The notes: a model not told the origin generated them from the letters alone. Shown: positions 48,349 through 58,694, numbered from the stretch's first letter. The stretch: DNA of 64,000 nt from Capillidium heterosporum (GCA_016630905.1 WBMQ01000003.1:2046001-2110000), one strand, 5' to 3'. Translations and numbers: made by a program.

Positions 48349-48578
48349 CGGAGTAATTTCCTTTTTAAGATGACAAAATTCCAAAATCTTTGAAGAAAAT
48401 CCACGAATGAGATGAAGAAAGTTCAAAAACTGTCTTCAAATTGAAAGCTTATGGTGATGACAAAACCAATCTAAAATTACTTAGTAAACAAAGACAAATG
48501 TAATTATGATTTTACAAAAATATATATTTACATTTAAAAGCATCTAAACATTTTAAATTCTTTTATTTCAACATCAAT

Positions 48579-51500
48579 ATGAAAAAGCAACCCAAGCACA
48601 ACAAAAATAAGCATATACAGAATAAGGCTATAGTAGTCCGCTCTATTCAAGATTCAAATAGTAAAAGTAATGGGTATAAGTTTAAATTATAGTAATACAT
48701 TTATTCTAGGCTGTCAAGATAATGAAGTACAACCTGAATACAACAATAATATCCAAAATAAAGCTTTAATAATCCATCCTACTCAAAGTTCAAGAGGTAG
48801 AGGTAATGCTATATAAATGTAACAACCCTGGTTGTCACAACCCCGATTATTAGGTCATAGACCTATTCCTTTCTTAGATTCCCTTCCTCTTTCTACTTAC
48901 TAATTTTCAAATTCTTTTTTTTTGTTCTCCAATTCATAACTATCTTAGTTATGAATCCACCCCACATATCAATTATTTCGATTACCTTGATTATTTTCTT
49001 AAACTTGACCATAACCTGGGAACTCTAGCGATTAGCAGCACATTAGCTGATCCACACCTTCCAACCATGGAAACGCACCAGTAGTAGTTAATCGAATTAC
49101 CGGCTCTTTTGGATAAACTTGGTAAACACTCAATTAATCTATAGAGTAGTGGATTGCCGAAGGGGAAACCAATCCCGCTAGCATCACTACAACCACGATG
49201 CCAAAGAGATATTTAAACCCCTCGACGACTACCAAAAGCCGGCATCTTGACAACGTTCCACCTTGCTATTTTCTAAATAGCTGTTACTCACCCCCTGTCC
49301 CTAGCCATAGCTGTTCCCAGCAGCCTGATCCCGTCCTTTGTCCCTAAATAAACTTATACTTTACCCGTACTTTTACTTTCAGCATAGTAATACTATGTGG
49401 TCTAGTCTCCCTGTCCTTCCAGCCTCCTATTACCTTTTGACGATCCTCGCTACCCTCGGATCTCATCTTCTTTGGGCAATTAATGTTACTAATACCGTCT
49501 ACCCCTTTGAACCAACGTTGACCTATCAACCAACTCCTACTTTTGACCCTAACACTGTGGCACCGGTGGTCGCACAACCACCACCCAGCCGGCCCCCTTT
49601 AGTTCAGCACCACTCCACTTCCCAGTCCCAACCCGTCTCTTTAGTTCCCTCCTGGAACTGGGACTTGACTACCATTGTATGGGCGCTCCTTATGTTGTAT
49701 CTCCTTCACCTGGCTGTCCGGCCTGCCCTCCGGAGAATTCAAGCTTTTGTCACCAATGCAGTAGTGGGCCTTAGTTCCGTTTTCCTGACCTACCACGTCA
49801 TGAGTTCCCAATATGATGCCATCATTGACTGGATCCAGCGATACCTCCCTGGACCTTACAATAAATACAAGACTATACTGATATATTCTTATAGGCTATC
49901 AAAATTTTGAAGCACAGCTTGAATATAATGATAATATTCAAAATACAGCTTTAGAAAATAATTCTACTTATATAGTATGTAGTGGAGGTAGCTTTTTAAA
50001 TAAATCAAAGATATATTAACATAGTTGTTTTAGAATATCAAGATAAAGGAGTTCAGACTGAAGAAAACATACTCCAAACAAACCCATTTTCTATTGCTGA
50101 ACTCAAAGCTTTAAATATGATCCGTAAGACTGTTTTTAGAAAAGAAGCATTTAGAGAACTTTGTAACTCAAGTGTTGAGCTTGAAAATGCCTTCTTAGAT
50201 TACAAAGATAGCCAAAAAGCTGCTTCCAACAAGCTTACACAGTTCCTAAACATCGCCAAACGTGAGAAAATTAGAGCAGAACTGAATAAACGTGACAATC
50301 AGCAACAGAACAAAAAGAAGGTTAAACTCAGTCCTGAGGCTAAGGAAGAGATGCTTCAAAGGATTGATGATGGAAAAACTACAATGAAAGAGTGCCATAA
50401 GTCAACTGGTATCAATTATAAATCGATTGCTACTATGAAATATCGACGTCACCAAAAAATGGACAACGCTCAAGAACAAGATGTATCCAAAAAACTTTAA
50501 CTGCAAAAGTTGGCCGGAAATCTATAGTTGACAATGATACATACCTACTGGTCTTTGATATTATTCGAGAAGATCCAACACGTAGGAATTGCGATGTGCT
50601 AGCTGAGTTAAAAGATTATGGAGTCAATATAAGTCGAACCACTCTTTGCAATATATACTCAAAAATGCATATTACGTTCAAGAAGGCATGCGTGGTCCCA
50701 AAAAGATGGAATGATGAAGATGTCATTATGGATCGAAAAACTTACATAGGTCAAATCAACAACTACGGCATCTATAAGAAGATTTTTATCGATGAAGCAA
50801 GCTTCAGTAGGACAACCTTTAAGAAATATGCTCATGGACGAATTGAAGAACAAGTAGCAATTTCACCACTGCCCAACAAGGATAGCATCAACTATATAGC
50901 TGCGATTTCAGAGGATGGGCTTGTATATTCAGAAAAGTATAGGAAGAAGACAATGGCTAGTATAACTAAGCAGGTCTTCAAGGAGTTTCTTTTACGCTTA
51001 ATTGATCATGTCAATCGACCTACTGTATGTTATATTTTCGACAACGCTAGTATCCATGGAATTGATGATGACCCTACTATTAGACAAAAGCTAATCAATA
51101 TGGGTTCAAAACTATTAACCCTTCCACGATATTCACCTTTCCTAAATCCCATTGAACTATACTTTAATGCGCTAAAACAACTTGTAAGTTCAAAGCGATC
51201 TTATTTAGGTGGCAAAGCTATTTTATTATCAGACAAACAGTTGGAAACTACCAATACTGATTTTACGAATGCTGACTTGGAAGTATTCATACAGGAATCT
51301 GAAGGTGAAGTGGGTTCGGCACTGCATTGCAAAGGATACTTCGAGCATACAGCTAATTTTTATACAAACTGTCTTGCGTTAGCCCACTTTACTGGTAATC
51401 TACTCAAGCCAGATATCACTCTGCTAGACGAAACCAAAATTCCAGTTGGATTTGCCCCAAAATTTGAAGCAGCTAGAACTATCAAGGCTAAAAGTAAGCA

Positions 51501-51600
51501 AGGTCGAAATGGAGCGATCGAAGATAATAGTAACCAGAATGAGGAGGGCAAAGGTAATGGCAGCCGAAATGGAGAAGATGAAGAAGGTGAAGAGTTTTAA
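48579..51600 (+). CDS. DDE transposase with repeated N-terminal exons, interrupted by -1 shift
   Basis: Exons 48579-48660, 48710-48796, 49895-49987 and from 50034. The second intron holds the LTR. All introns are phase 1, and exons 2 and 3 (29 and 31 codons), with the start of exon 4, are copies of each other: each reads G(C/Y)Q..., QxEYN(N/D)NIQN, AL. After a helix-turn-helix-like part (KECHKSTGINYKSIATMKYR, about 50390-50460), the frame stops at 50498-50500. A frame one base back (from A6C at 50489-50495) continues to 51600 with the catalytic core: IDEASFSR (first D), YIFDNASIH (second D) and LPRYSPFLNPIE, 37 residues between the last D and E by my count. The shift may be programmed (A-run) or a decay mutation. 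Confidence 0.85.
48828..49860 (+). mobile_element. solo LTR (family 1) inserted in a transposase intron
   Basis: 1033 bp from TGTAACAACCCTGG to CCTGGACCTTACA, that is TG...CA with short inverted ends TGTAA/TTACA. It is flanked by ATAAA on both sides (48823-48827 and 49861-49865), a 5-bp target duplication. No internal retroelement region is present, so it is a solo LTR left by recombination. It is related along most of its length to 57564-58300. It holds a TATTTAAACC-type promoter region near 49210 and an open frame near its 3' end. Confidence 0.92.
49395..49910 (+). CDS. LTR-borne open frame with membrane segments (possible Gag start)
   Basis: ATG at 49395 opens 171 codons, reaching out of the LTR only at its last residues. 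The product has a hydrophobic N-terminal segment (LPASYYLLTILATLGSHLLW), a Pro/Thr/Gln-rich middle, a second hydrophobic segment (TTIVWALLMLYLLHLAV) and a C-terminal block with DAIIDWIQRYLPGPY. The other LTR copy encodes the same start (MW) and the same end (TNAVVG...YDTIISWIQR...GPY). In a full element this frame would run from the 5' LTR into the internal region, as the Gag frame of Ty1 does. That comparison is inference. As a solo LTR it probably makes no working protein. Confidence 0.5.
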   Translation: MWSSLPVLPASYYLLTILATLGSHLLWAINVTNTVYPFEPTLTYQPTPTFDPNTVAPVVAQPPPSRPPLVQHHSTSQSQPVSLVPSWNWDLTTIVWALLMLYLLHLAVRPALRRIQAFVTNAVVGLSSVFLTYHVMSSQYDAIIDWIQRYLPGPYNKYKTILIYSYRLSKF

Positions 51601-52222
51601 GGTGACAAGTTAATGAAAGGAAACGCTCATTGACTAAACTTGATAACTGAATACATGCCCAAGTTTATATATTTTAAACTTTTGACTTTAATTGTAATAA
51701 TTATATTTATTGATTTATTAGATTTATGGTTATAATCTATAGTAGTGTACTATTTAAACTTTACTTTGAGTTTGGAGTAAGACTCCGAAAACGTATAATT
51801 GAATCTAATATACAAAGTACTAAGTTGAATAGATCTACTTTGAACGTAATTAAAGAATGTAAGAACAATATATAAGCCATTCCAAATAATTATATAAAGT
51901 AAATTTGTCAAAAAATATAGCTATTTTGAAAGGTTCGAAATTTAACTAATGAAGTGTACGTACTTAAGGTTATATAACCATCCAAGGTAAAGTTGAATTA
52001 AATTGCACTATAAGCTACCAAATATATTGTAATTTTAGGTAAAGTGGCGTTAACACTTCTAATAACTTTCTTCATGTATAAGTTTAGACTTGAAAGTATA
52101 CATTTATTTATAACCTTCTTTTTCTTAACGTGAAGACAATTTTTGAACTTTCTTCACTTCATTTGTGGATAATCTTCAAAGATTTTGAACGCTTATCAAA
52201 AAAGGAAATCGTATTACGTCAT

Positions 52223-52288
52223 TCTTCATTTCATTTATGACTTTCTTCAAAAGTTTTTGGATTTTCTTCAATTAACTTGATTCTGTAA
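52223..52288 (-). repeat. right terminal inverted repeat of the transposon
   Basis: 66 bp, reverse complement of 48283-48348, followed by TA. Confidence 0.93.
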
Positions 52289-52290
52289 TA

Positions 52291-54186
52291 TATACATGTA
52301 TTTTAATACGAATCGATTATTTTGATTTTGGTGATTAGCATTTATTCCACTTTCTATTCCAAAACTTTTATACCCTAGACTATAAAATACGATCTTTGAC
52401 ACTTAGCACTTGATGATTTTACATTTTCAATTTAACTTAATTGATGCTTCAATGATATTCATATTGGATTGTATAATACTGTATTTGTGGATCGCGTCTT
52501 TTGGACACAACGAAATAAGTGGGATTGATGGGTTTAGAACGTAGCCATCTCTACTACGTTTCCTTGGATATTTTAGCTATAGGTCTAAGCATGTCTCTAA
52601 AACCTAAATTCCAAAAATACTTGAATTTTAACCTTGTAGCTTTGGTTAAAAAGTTTATACTTGAAGATGGATGTGAAGAAACCCTTGCAATATAGTGAGA
52701 TGTTAGTAATATACATGTAAGTTTTTTTGGATCGTTTTCAATAAAATTGAAATACATACCAGTATATAGTTTTGTTTGAAAATGTAAATATACCTGAAAG
52801 TAATAGTACGCTTATGGATAGACACCTAGTTGTATAGTTTCCTGATAATGGATTGTTCAATTTAAAAATAAGCTAGAGAATGAATTTTGTTGGAGCTATT
52901 GGGAGCTTATATTTGTTAAATTAAGAAAATGAAACGAACGAATGTTAAACCAAAAGTAAATTTAGATTGATGCCAATCTGATAAGACAAGTATATTTCTT
53001 ATATGTAACCATTTAGTTTTGTCTTATGGATAATCCACTGTTTGGTTTAGATGGAACGATTTTAAAAAGGTAATTGTCCATAAATTACTCATGAGCTTGA
53101 CTTATTACCAGAAAACTAGCTATAGTACTTTTTGGATACAAATCGAAATGTTATGTAAATTACGGTTTGGAATTTAATTTTCCTTTTGTAAGAAATTATA
53201 TAGACTGTTGTTGATCTTTCTAAAACTAGCTTTCATAAATACTATAGTATTACTAAATATGTCTAGATATTCTTCATATCTGTAGATAAATGTAAAACTT
53301 CATTTATAGTTACAATATTTAGCCTAAAGTTGTAGCATGTAAATAGAAGCCCATATTTTTCTAGATATCTGGCTTATTTTAGTACTCTTCCCATTCTTTG
53401 AGGTAGAAGTAGTATGCTTATATGAAATTAACTTCAACAATTTGAAAATATAAAGATATAGTTGCTAATTTTAAAAAACTCACGAGCTGATCTTTCAAGG
53501 TGGTGCTGTACTTTATAAACTTGCTGAGCCTAAAGCAATCATTTTATGGTTTATACTTGGACTTATGCAATTGAAAGAAATCGAAACTAGTATAACTGGA
53601 ACGATGATCCAAAAATGCTTTATCTAAAACATGGCCCCATCTTATTTTCTCAAAGAATGTCATCATAGGTAACTGTACCCCTTTGCATCAGCAAGGTAAA
53701 GTCATAGGCTTTTAAATCTTATTCTACGATTGCTATGATGTAAAAGCTGTACCTTCAATACGATATTCAAGCTACGTAACTTAAAAGGGGTAGATATAGT
53801 AATATAAGACTAGAGTAAATTTATCCATCCAAATAAGTAGAGAATTGAATTTCTATAAAATTACTATTGATGACATCCTAGACCCCTATCAAAAGACAAC
53901 AGCCTATTTAGTCTTTATACATTGCAGTTTGGCAACAACTATTTCAGCAAATTATAATTTGATGAGAAGCTAATCCTCAATCGAATTTGAAGTTAATTTT
54001 GAAAAGGTAAAATCGATACATCAGCCCTTCAATTATGAATAGTTTCGAAATAGTTGAAGGGTATTGTGAGTTCCTTTTAGTAAATCAATAGGCTTAGAGC
54101 GTAAGTATGATTATATGGACATGAGAGTATAAAAGCTAAAGGCACATCCTTTTGTTTTTATAAACTAAACTTTTACAGGACGTAGT
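52291..54186. other. intergenic, nothing recognised
   Basis: No gene. A minus-strand frame at 52554-52757 has no motif. A TATA box (54128-54134) precedes the short secreted-family gene. Confidence 0.45.
54128..54134 (+). promoter_or_regulatory. TATA box of the third secreted-family gene
   Basis: TATAAAA, 53 bases before the ATG at 54187, as in the other two family members. Confidence 0.45.
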
Positions 54187-54333
54187 ATGAAATACCTTCA
54201 ACTGATCTTTACTTTTACTATTCTAGCTGATGTATTAGCTGCCCCAACTCCTAATCCTCAAACCGATGACCTTATCGATGTTGATGTTAAATTACCAATA
54301 GGTGTTGAGCTTTCCGATGTTCATGTACTTTGA
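54187..54333 (+). pseudogene. third member of the secreted family, truncated (48 codons)
   Basis: Reads MKYLQLIFTFTILADVLAAP, then TPNPQTDDLIDVDVKLPIG and SDVHVL before a stop at 54331-54333. The signal peptide and the (Q-x-x)DLIDV...PIG segment match gene 2 closely. The protein stops just where the repeat region would begin. The TATA box is intact. It may be a broken copy or may make a short secreted peptide; no further repeat units follow downstream. Confidence 0.6.
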
Positions 54334-55604
54334 TTAGTATTGACTTTACAAAATTGAAGTAGATCATCTATATTTTGTAATTTTTTCAGTTCGAATTATA
54401 GTTGATTTTTTCAAACTTCAATAAACTACATCCAATTTTAGTATGCTTTTCGATTTTACTATTCTTGTTAATATTTGAAGGTTATTTTAGTTAAAAGTAA
54501 AGTATACATCCGTTTTGAGAAGATAGGTAAATTTAGTTAAATTTGAGTGGAATTTTTAAGTTTGCTGTAGCAGTAGCTGAACTTAAAGTAAGTAATATAT
54601 ATATAAGTAATTTCAATATAGTACTTTAAATTCATGTTGTCTATTAACAACTTATATAAAGTAAGCATATAAATATTAGTTAAATTTTAGGTATTCTATA
54701 TGTTATTTAATCCTATTAGTTTACTTAGTATTTTGAGTTGATAAGTTTAAAAGTTGGAGATGGTGGAAATCAGTTAAATTTGGGAATAGAAATACATATA
54801 TAACCAATTATATAAATTTAATAAATAGCTATTGTCACTTTTGTTTGCTTAAAAATTTTTATTAAGCTTATGAATAGTTTTTTAGAAATAAACTTCCTTA
54901 TTTTAAAGTATTTCTCTATAAATTATACAATTCTAAAAATGTAATATAGCCTTAAAGAGTAATTAATTATATATATAAAGTTTATTTTTATAGTACTAAT
55001 ATGTTCTTACTATATTAATAATAAATAAAGATAAAGTATATAAAAGTTTAAGTATATCCTACTTATAAATTATAAATATTTATAAAACTTAGTATATAGT
55101 ACCTTTAATTAGTATTTATTACTATTTTATTAGCTATACCTACATTTTAGATTTAAGCCTAAAATCTTACTAATACTAATATTAAAGCATCTAAAAATTT
55201 TAATGTTAAATATATCTATATACTTTAATTAAAATTATTAATTTATAAAGTTGAAGTAAATTGTCTAAACTTCAAATAACTTTTGTTTATACTTAATTAA
55301 TAGTTGGTTTTTTAATAAAGTAATTTACTATAGCTTTTAGTAAATATTATTTACTTTCATTTTAAGCTTTATTATTTTTAATTATTATTGCTAAAAATAA
55401 TTTTAATACTAAAATATATAACTAAGTTTTTATAGTTACTTAAATATTATTTTATTAAAATTTTATAAAATATAGATTTTAATAAATATTTTTACTATAT
55501 AGCTTAGATAGATATTAAATTTAAGTTTAGTAATATTGATTTATATATTTTGGTTTTTTAAGCATTTCAACTAAAGTATAAGTATTATAAAGTATATATA
55601 TATA
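54334..55604. other. very AT-rich block, probably RIP-degraded repeats
   Basis: From about 54500 the sequence is almost pure A/T with TTAAA, TATA and AAGT words and no coding frame. The texture equals that of blocks shown below to be mutated copies of LTRs. I cannot name the parent element here. Confidence 0.6.
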
Positions 55605-55609
55605 TGTAT

Positions 55610-56509
55610 TGTCAACTTAGCTCTCAGGCTAAGTTGGGTGTCGAACATTGGAACATTAATTTTTCATAAGAAACCTACGATTTGGCTACTACTGGACAGA
55701 GCATTTTGGGATGATACAGTTACATATTCATCCCTGCGCTTTGAAATACCTACCATTCATTAGTATACATTCTAACTAATAGCGAAGTGCTCAAATTACC
55801 TAAGACCGATTTCTATTGAGAAGGTAAGTTTGGGATTTCGGACTTAATGCCGGATTTCTCTGATGGTTGACTTGCAGAGAAAGTGAATCCAAAATGCGGA
55901 GGCGGACAGCAGTAATTAGGATGGTGACTCTCCGGTTCATTAAGAAAAGAGTTCACTGACAAGCCTCCAAATTATGCCTTGTTTCGGATCTACCATATAA
56001 GGAGGACAAAGGAGGAAAAGAAAAAGAGAAAGGGACAGAGAGAAAGGACAGACAGAGAGAGAAAAGAGAGAGAGGATAAGAAGAGGACAAAAACGGGAAA
56101 CAGACCACCAAACAAGAAGAAACAGATATGAGGACAAAAAGGACAGTGAAAGAACAAGAGGGAAAGAAAAAGAGTTTCTGGATCGCTTTCATCAATAGAG
56201 GAAAAGAGAGTTTCTGAGTCGGTTTATCAGAATTGTTTGAGACCTTTCTTTTGAGTTCGCCCTAATCGTAGATTAAGTTTGGGTTAGGTTGATTATAACG
56301 TTTTAAGGGTTCCTAACCAGAAGTGTCGCAAGAATAAAGCTTTTATATTGGATTTAATTGTAGGGCAGTTGCCGCATCTATATTAGTCAGCCCACAACAC
56401 GATACACATGTCACGTCCCATGCCGAAGGACTCACCAAGTTCGGCCGAACCCACTCGACTGGAAGTCCGAGCCAGTGGTCAAACACTCAGTGAGGGCGAC
56501 CAGCCAACA
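55610..56509 (+). mobile_element. solo LTR (family 2), intact
   Basis: 900 bp from TGTCAACTTAGCTC to CGACCAGCCAACA, flanked by the 5-bp duplication TGTAT (55605-55609 and 56510-56514). Base composition is normal, in sharp contrast to the AT-rich flanks, so it arrived after the flanks were mutated. It has no internal region. Mutated copies of its beginning lie at about 57068-57230, and of its end at about 58695-58755. Confidence 0.9.
55990..56215 (+). repeat. purine-rich (GA/GGA) tract in the family-2 LTR
   Basis: About 220 bases made mostly of GA, AGA and GGA words on the plus strand, with many GGACA and GAGAGA runs. It gives the minus-strand frames here a false Ser/Leu/Phe-rich look. It could form triplex-type structures or act as a promoter element of the LTR. 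Confidence 0.75.
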
Positions 56510-56514
56510 TGTAT

Positions 56515-57563
56515 TTAAGTATAAGTATAAGTATAATTTAATTAGTAATAGTATTTATTTTTTAAAATAATAAAAACTAAGTACTAAAAAGTAAGCTATT
56601 AATTAGTAGGGCTATTTTTCTTTTAAATTAATTTTTTTATTTATATATTTATAAAAATAAGTTATACTTATTTGATTTTAGCTTAAGTAAATTTAGAATT
56701 AATATTTATTTAATTAAAAAAATTAAATAAAAATAGCAAAGTAATATAAATTTGAAAAATTAATTAGCTATAAAATATAAAGTATTAAGTTTATTTTGCT
56801 AATATATATAGTTTTAAATTATATAAAAGGATAAATTTAAATCAATTTATTGAGTAATTAATTTTATACTTAATAATGTTAAATCTAATTAATAAAAGCA
56901 TATAATATAATAGATTAGAAAAGTAAAACTAATACCTAATATTATAGTAGTAGCATTTATTATCTAAAAAAATGAATTTTAAAAGTAGTTAGAAAATAGT
57001 AATAAGTTAAAAAAGTAGAAAGTTTAGGTTATATAATAGCATTATACTAATAAATCAATATATTTATTATTAATTTAGCTTTTAGGCTAAGTTAGATATT
57101 AAATATTAAAACATTTATTTTTTATAAAAAACTTATAATTTAGCTACTATTAGATAAAATATTTTAGAGTTATATAGTCACTTATTTATTTTTATACTTT
57201 AAAATACCTACTATAAGTATAAAGTTTAAAAAAGTGCTATTAGATCTAATTAATAATAGTATTATAATAAAAATATATAATATAAAAGGTTGGGATAGTA
57301 GAACTAATACTAACTATAACATTAATAATATAAATTATCTAAAGAAGATAAGTTTAAAAAAAAGCAAAGAAAGTTTAAATAGAATGAGCTAAAAGAGTAT
57401 AAAAGTCAAATCATATATTTACACAATTTAATAATTAAAAGACTAATTAGAAATAATACTTTATTTATAGGTAAAATAGATTAGGCTATTAAAAATAGTT
57501 ATAGTAAGAAAAACAGATTAGGCTGTTATAATAACTATAGTAAGGAAATAAAATTAGGCTATT
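56515..57563. other. AT-rich block with RIP-altered copies of the family-2 LTR
   Basis: The stretch 57068-57230 lines up with the first 155 bases of the intact LTR (55610-55765) with almost only C-to-T and G-to-A differences (for example CTCTCAGGCTAAGTTGGGTG has become CTTTTAGGCTAAGTTAGATA). Two similar segments at about 56882-57000 and 57246-57370 are tandem relatives of each other. Short degenerate repeats with TTAGGCT occur at 57480-57563. Confidence 0.75.
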
Positions 57564-58300
57564 TGTAACAACCCTGGTTGTTACAATTCCTAATCTAAGG
57601 TCATCGACCAATTTTCTTTGCACACTATACTATTTTCTTTCTCTTACCAATCTTCGATTTTCTACTTTCCATTTATATCTAGTTTCGAACAGAAATCTGT
57701 TCTATTTATTAGATATTCTTGACAATTTCCCATATTCGTAATCTCGGCTATAAGTTAGGAACCCCAGCTATTACCAGCATAGCATTTTGATATCGAGATT
57801 CGGATATTCAGCAAGTATTGCCAAGATACCGAAAGGGTATTTAAACCCTTGGAATGCCATTGAAGGCTGGTATCTTGACAACGTTCCACCTCGCTATTTT
57901 CTAAATAGCTGTTACTCACCTCTTGATCTCAACCATCAACTATAGCTGTTGCGACAGCCTGATCTGTTTCCCTTGCCATAGCTGTCTCTGACAGCCTGAT
58001 CTGTTTCCCCTGCCATAGCTGTCTCTGACAGCCTGATTCTGTTTCGTCTACGAATAAAGTATTGTTCCTGGTCAGCCTTTTAGTTATTAGATTGTGTGAA
58101 TATGTGGTTCAACTTCTATACCCTCTTAGCTCACTCCGTTCAAACTTTCTTCGCTTCCCTTTGGACTTACCTCCTTTGGGTGATTCATATTACCAATGCT
58201 GTGGTCGGCATTGGTTCTACTGTCCCAACCTCTCATGTCATACGCTCCCATTATGACACCATCATTAGTTGGATTCAACGGCACCCCCTTGGACCTTACA
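57564..58300 (+). mobile_element. solo LTR (family 1), shorter copy
   Basis: 737 bp from TGTAACAACCCTGG to CTTGGACCTTACA with the target duplication CTATT on both sides (57559-57563 and 58301-58305). Compared with 48828-49860 it lacks inner parts, including about 85 codons of the open frame. It carries a 41-bp tandem repeat that the other copy has only once. Confidence 0.9.
57940..58035 (+). repeat. tandem repeat with hairpin, three copies of about 40 bp
   Basis: Units of the form CCATAGCTGTCTCTGACAGC followed by CTGATCTGTTTCCC. Each holds the inverted pair AGCTGTC/GACAGC able to form a hairpin. The other LTR copy has one diverged unit near 49300. Confidence 0.75.
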
Positions 58301-58329
58301 CTATTGTAATAACTATAGCTAATAGTTAA
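58102..58329 (+). CDS. LTR-borne open frame, shorter relative
   Basis: Starts MW at 58102 and reads 75 codons, with a hydrophobic N-terminal segment (TFFASLWTYLLWVIHIT), then NAVVGIGSTVPTSHVI and YDTIISWIQRHPLGPY, and leaves the LTR at 58300. It matches the start and end of the frame in the first LTR. The middle is missing without loss of frame, probably by deletion between the two similar T-N-(T/A)-V segments. Confidence 0.45.
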   Translation: MWFNFYTLLAHSVQTFFASLWTYLLWVIHITNAVVGIGSTVPTSHVIRSHYDTIISWIQRHPLGPYTIVITIANS

Positions 58330-58694
58330 GATTAAAAGATAAACAATAGCTATTTAGAAAATAACAAGGTAGAGTATTATTAAGATCTTAGTCTTTAATA
58401 GTATTTTAAGGGTTTAAATACCCTTTTGGTATCTTAATATTATTAGTTAGTTATTAGAGTTTCAATATCTAAATGCTATTTAATAAGGGTTGAAAATTTT
58501 AAATTATAACTAGATTAAGAATAAAGAATAATACTTAAGAATATCTAATAAGTAAAATAGATTTCTAATTGAAAGTAGTTATAAATGGAAAATAAAAAGA
58601 TCAAAAGTTAAAATAAAAAAGTGGGTATAATAATAGTATAAAAAATAGATTAATAACTTTATAATCGAAATTATAATAACTAAAGTTATTATAA
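58306..58694 (-). mobile_element. RIP-mutated inverted copy of the family-1 LTR
   Basis: Reads as the reverse complement of the intact LTR with C-to-T and G-to-A changes throughout. Landmarks: AGCTATTTAGAAAATA near 58345 (from AGCTATTTAGAAAATAGC), AAGGGTTTAAATACCCTTT at about 58408-58426 (palindrome kept), AGAATATCTAATAA at about 58540, and TAATAACTAAAGTTATTATA at the end (from TAACAACCAGGGTTGTTACA). It lies directly beside the intact copy, in opposite orientation. Confidence 0.85.

Larger units (their letters stand above)
48283..52288 (+). mobile_element. DNA transposon of the Tc1/mariner-IS630 (ITm) superfamily, 4.0 kb, nested LTR inside
   Basis: The ends are perfect inverted repeats of 66 bp (TTACAGAATCAAGTTAATTG at the left end, its reverse complement ending at 52288). 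A second, imperfect inverted block lies inside (48382-48440 against about 52131-52190), so the terminal region spans about 160 bp. The motif TGAAGAAA occurs several times there and may be the transposase-binding site. Both ends are flanked by TA (48281-48282 and 52289-52290), the target duplication of this superfamily. The element carries one transposase gene and was invaded by a solo LTR (48828-49860). Without that it would be about 2.97 kb. Confidence 0.93.

Noticed and set aside
55940-56195. Minus-strand Ser/Leu/Phe-rich frames looking like a membrane protein
   Set aside because: They are readings of the GA-rich tract inside the LTR.
57480-57563. Short repeats with TTAGGCT as a CRISPR-like or telomere-like array
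   Set aside because: Units are few, irregular and AT-degraded. This is a fungal genome and the motif is not a telomere repeat.
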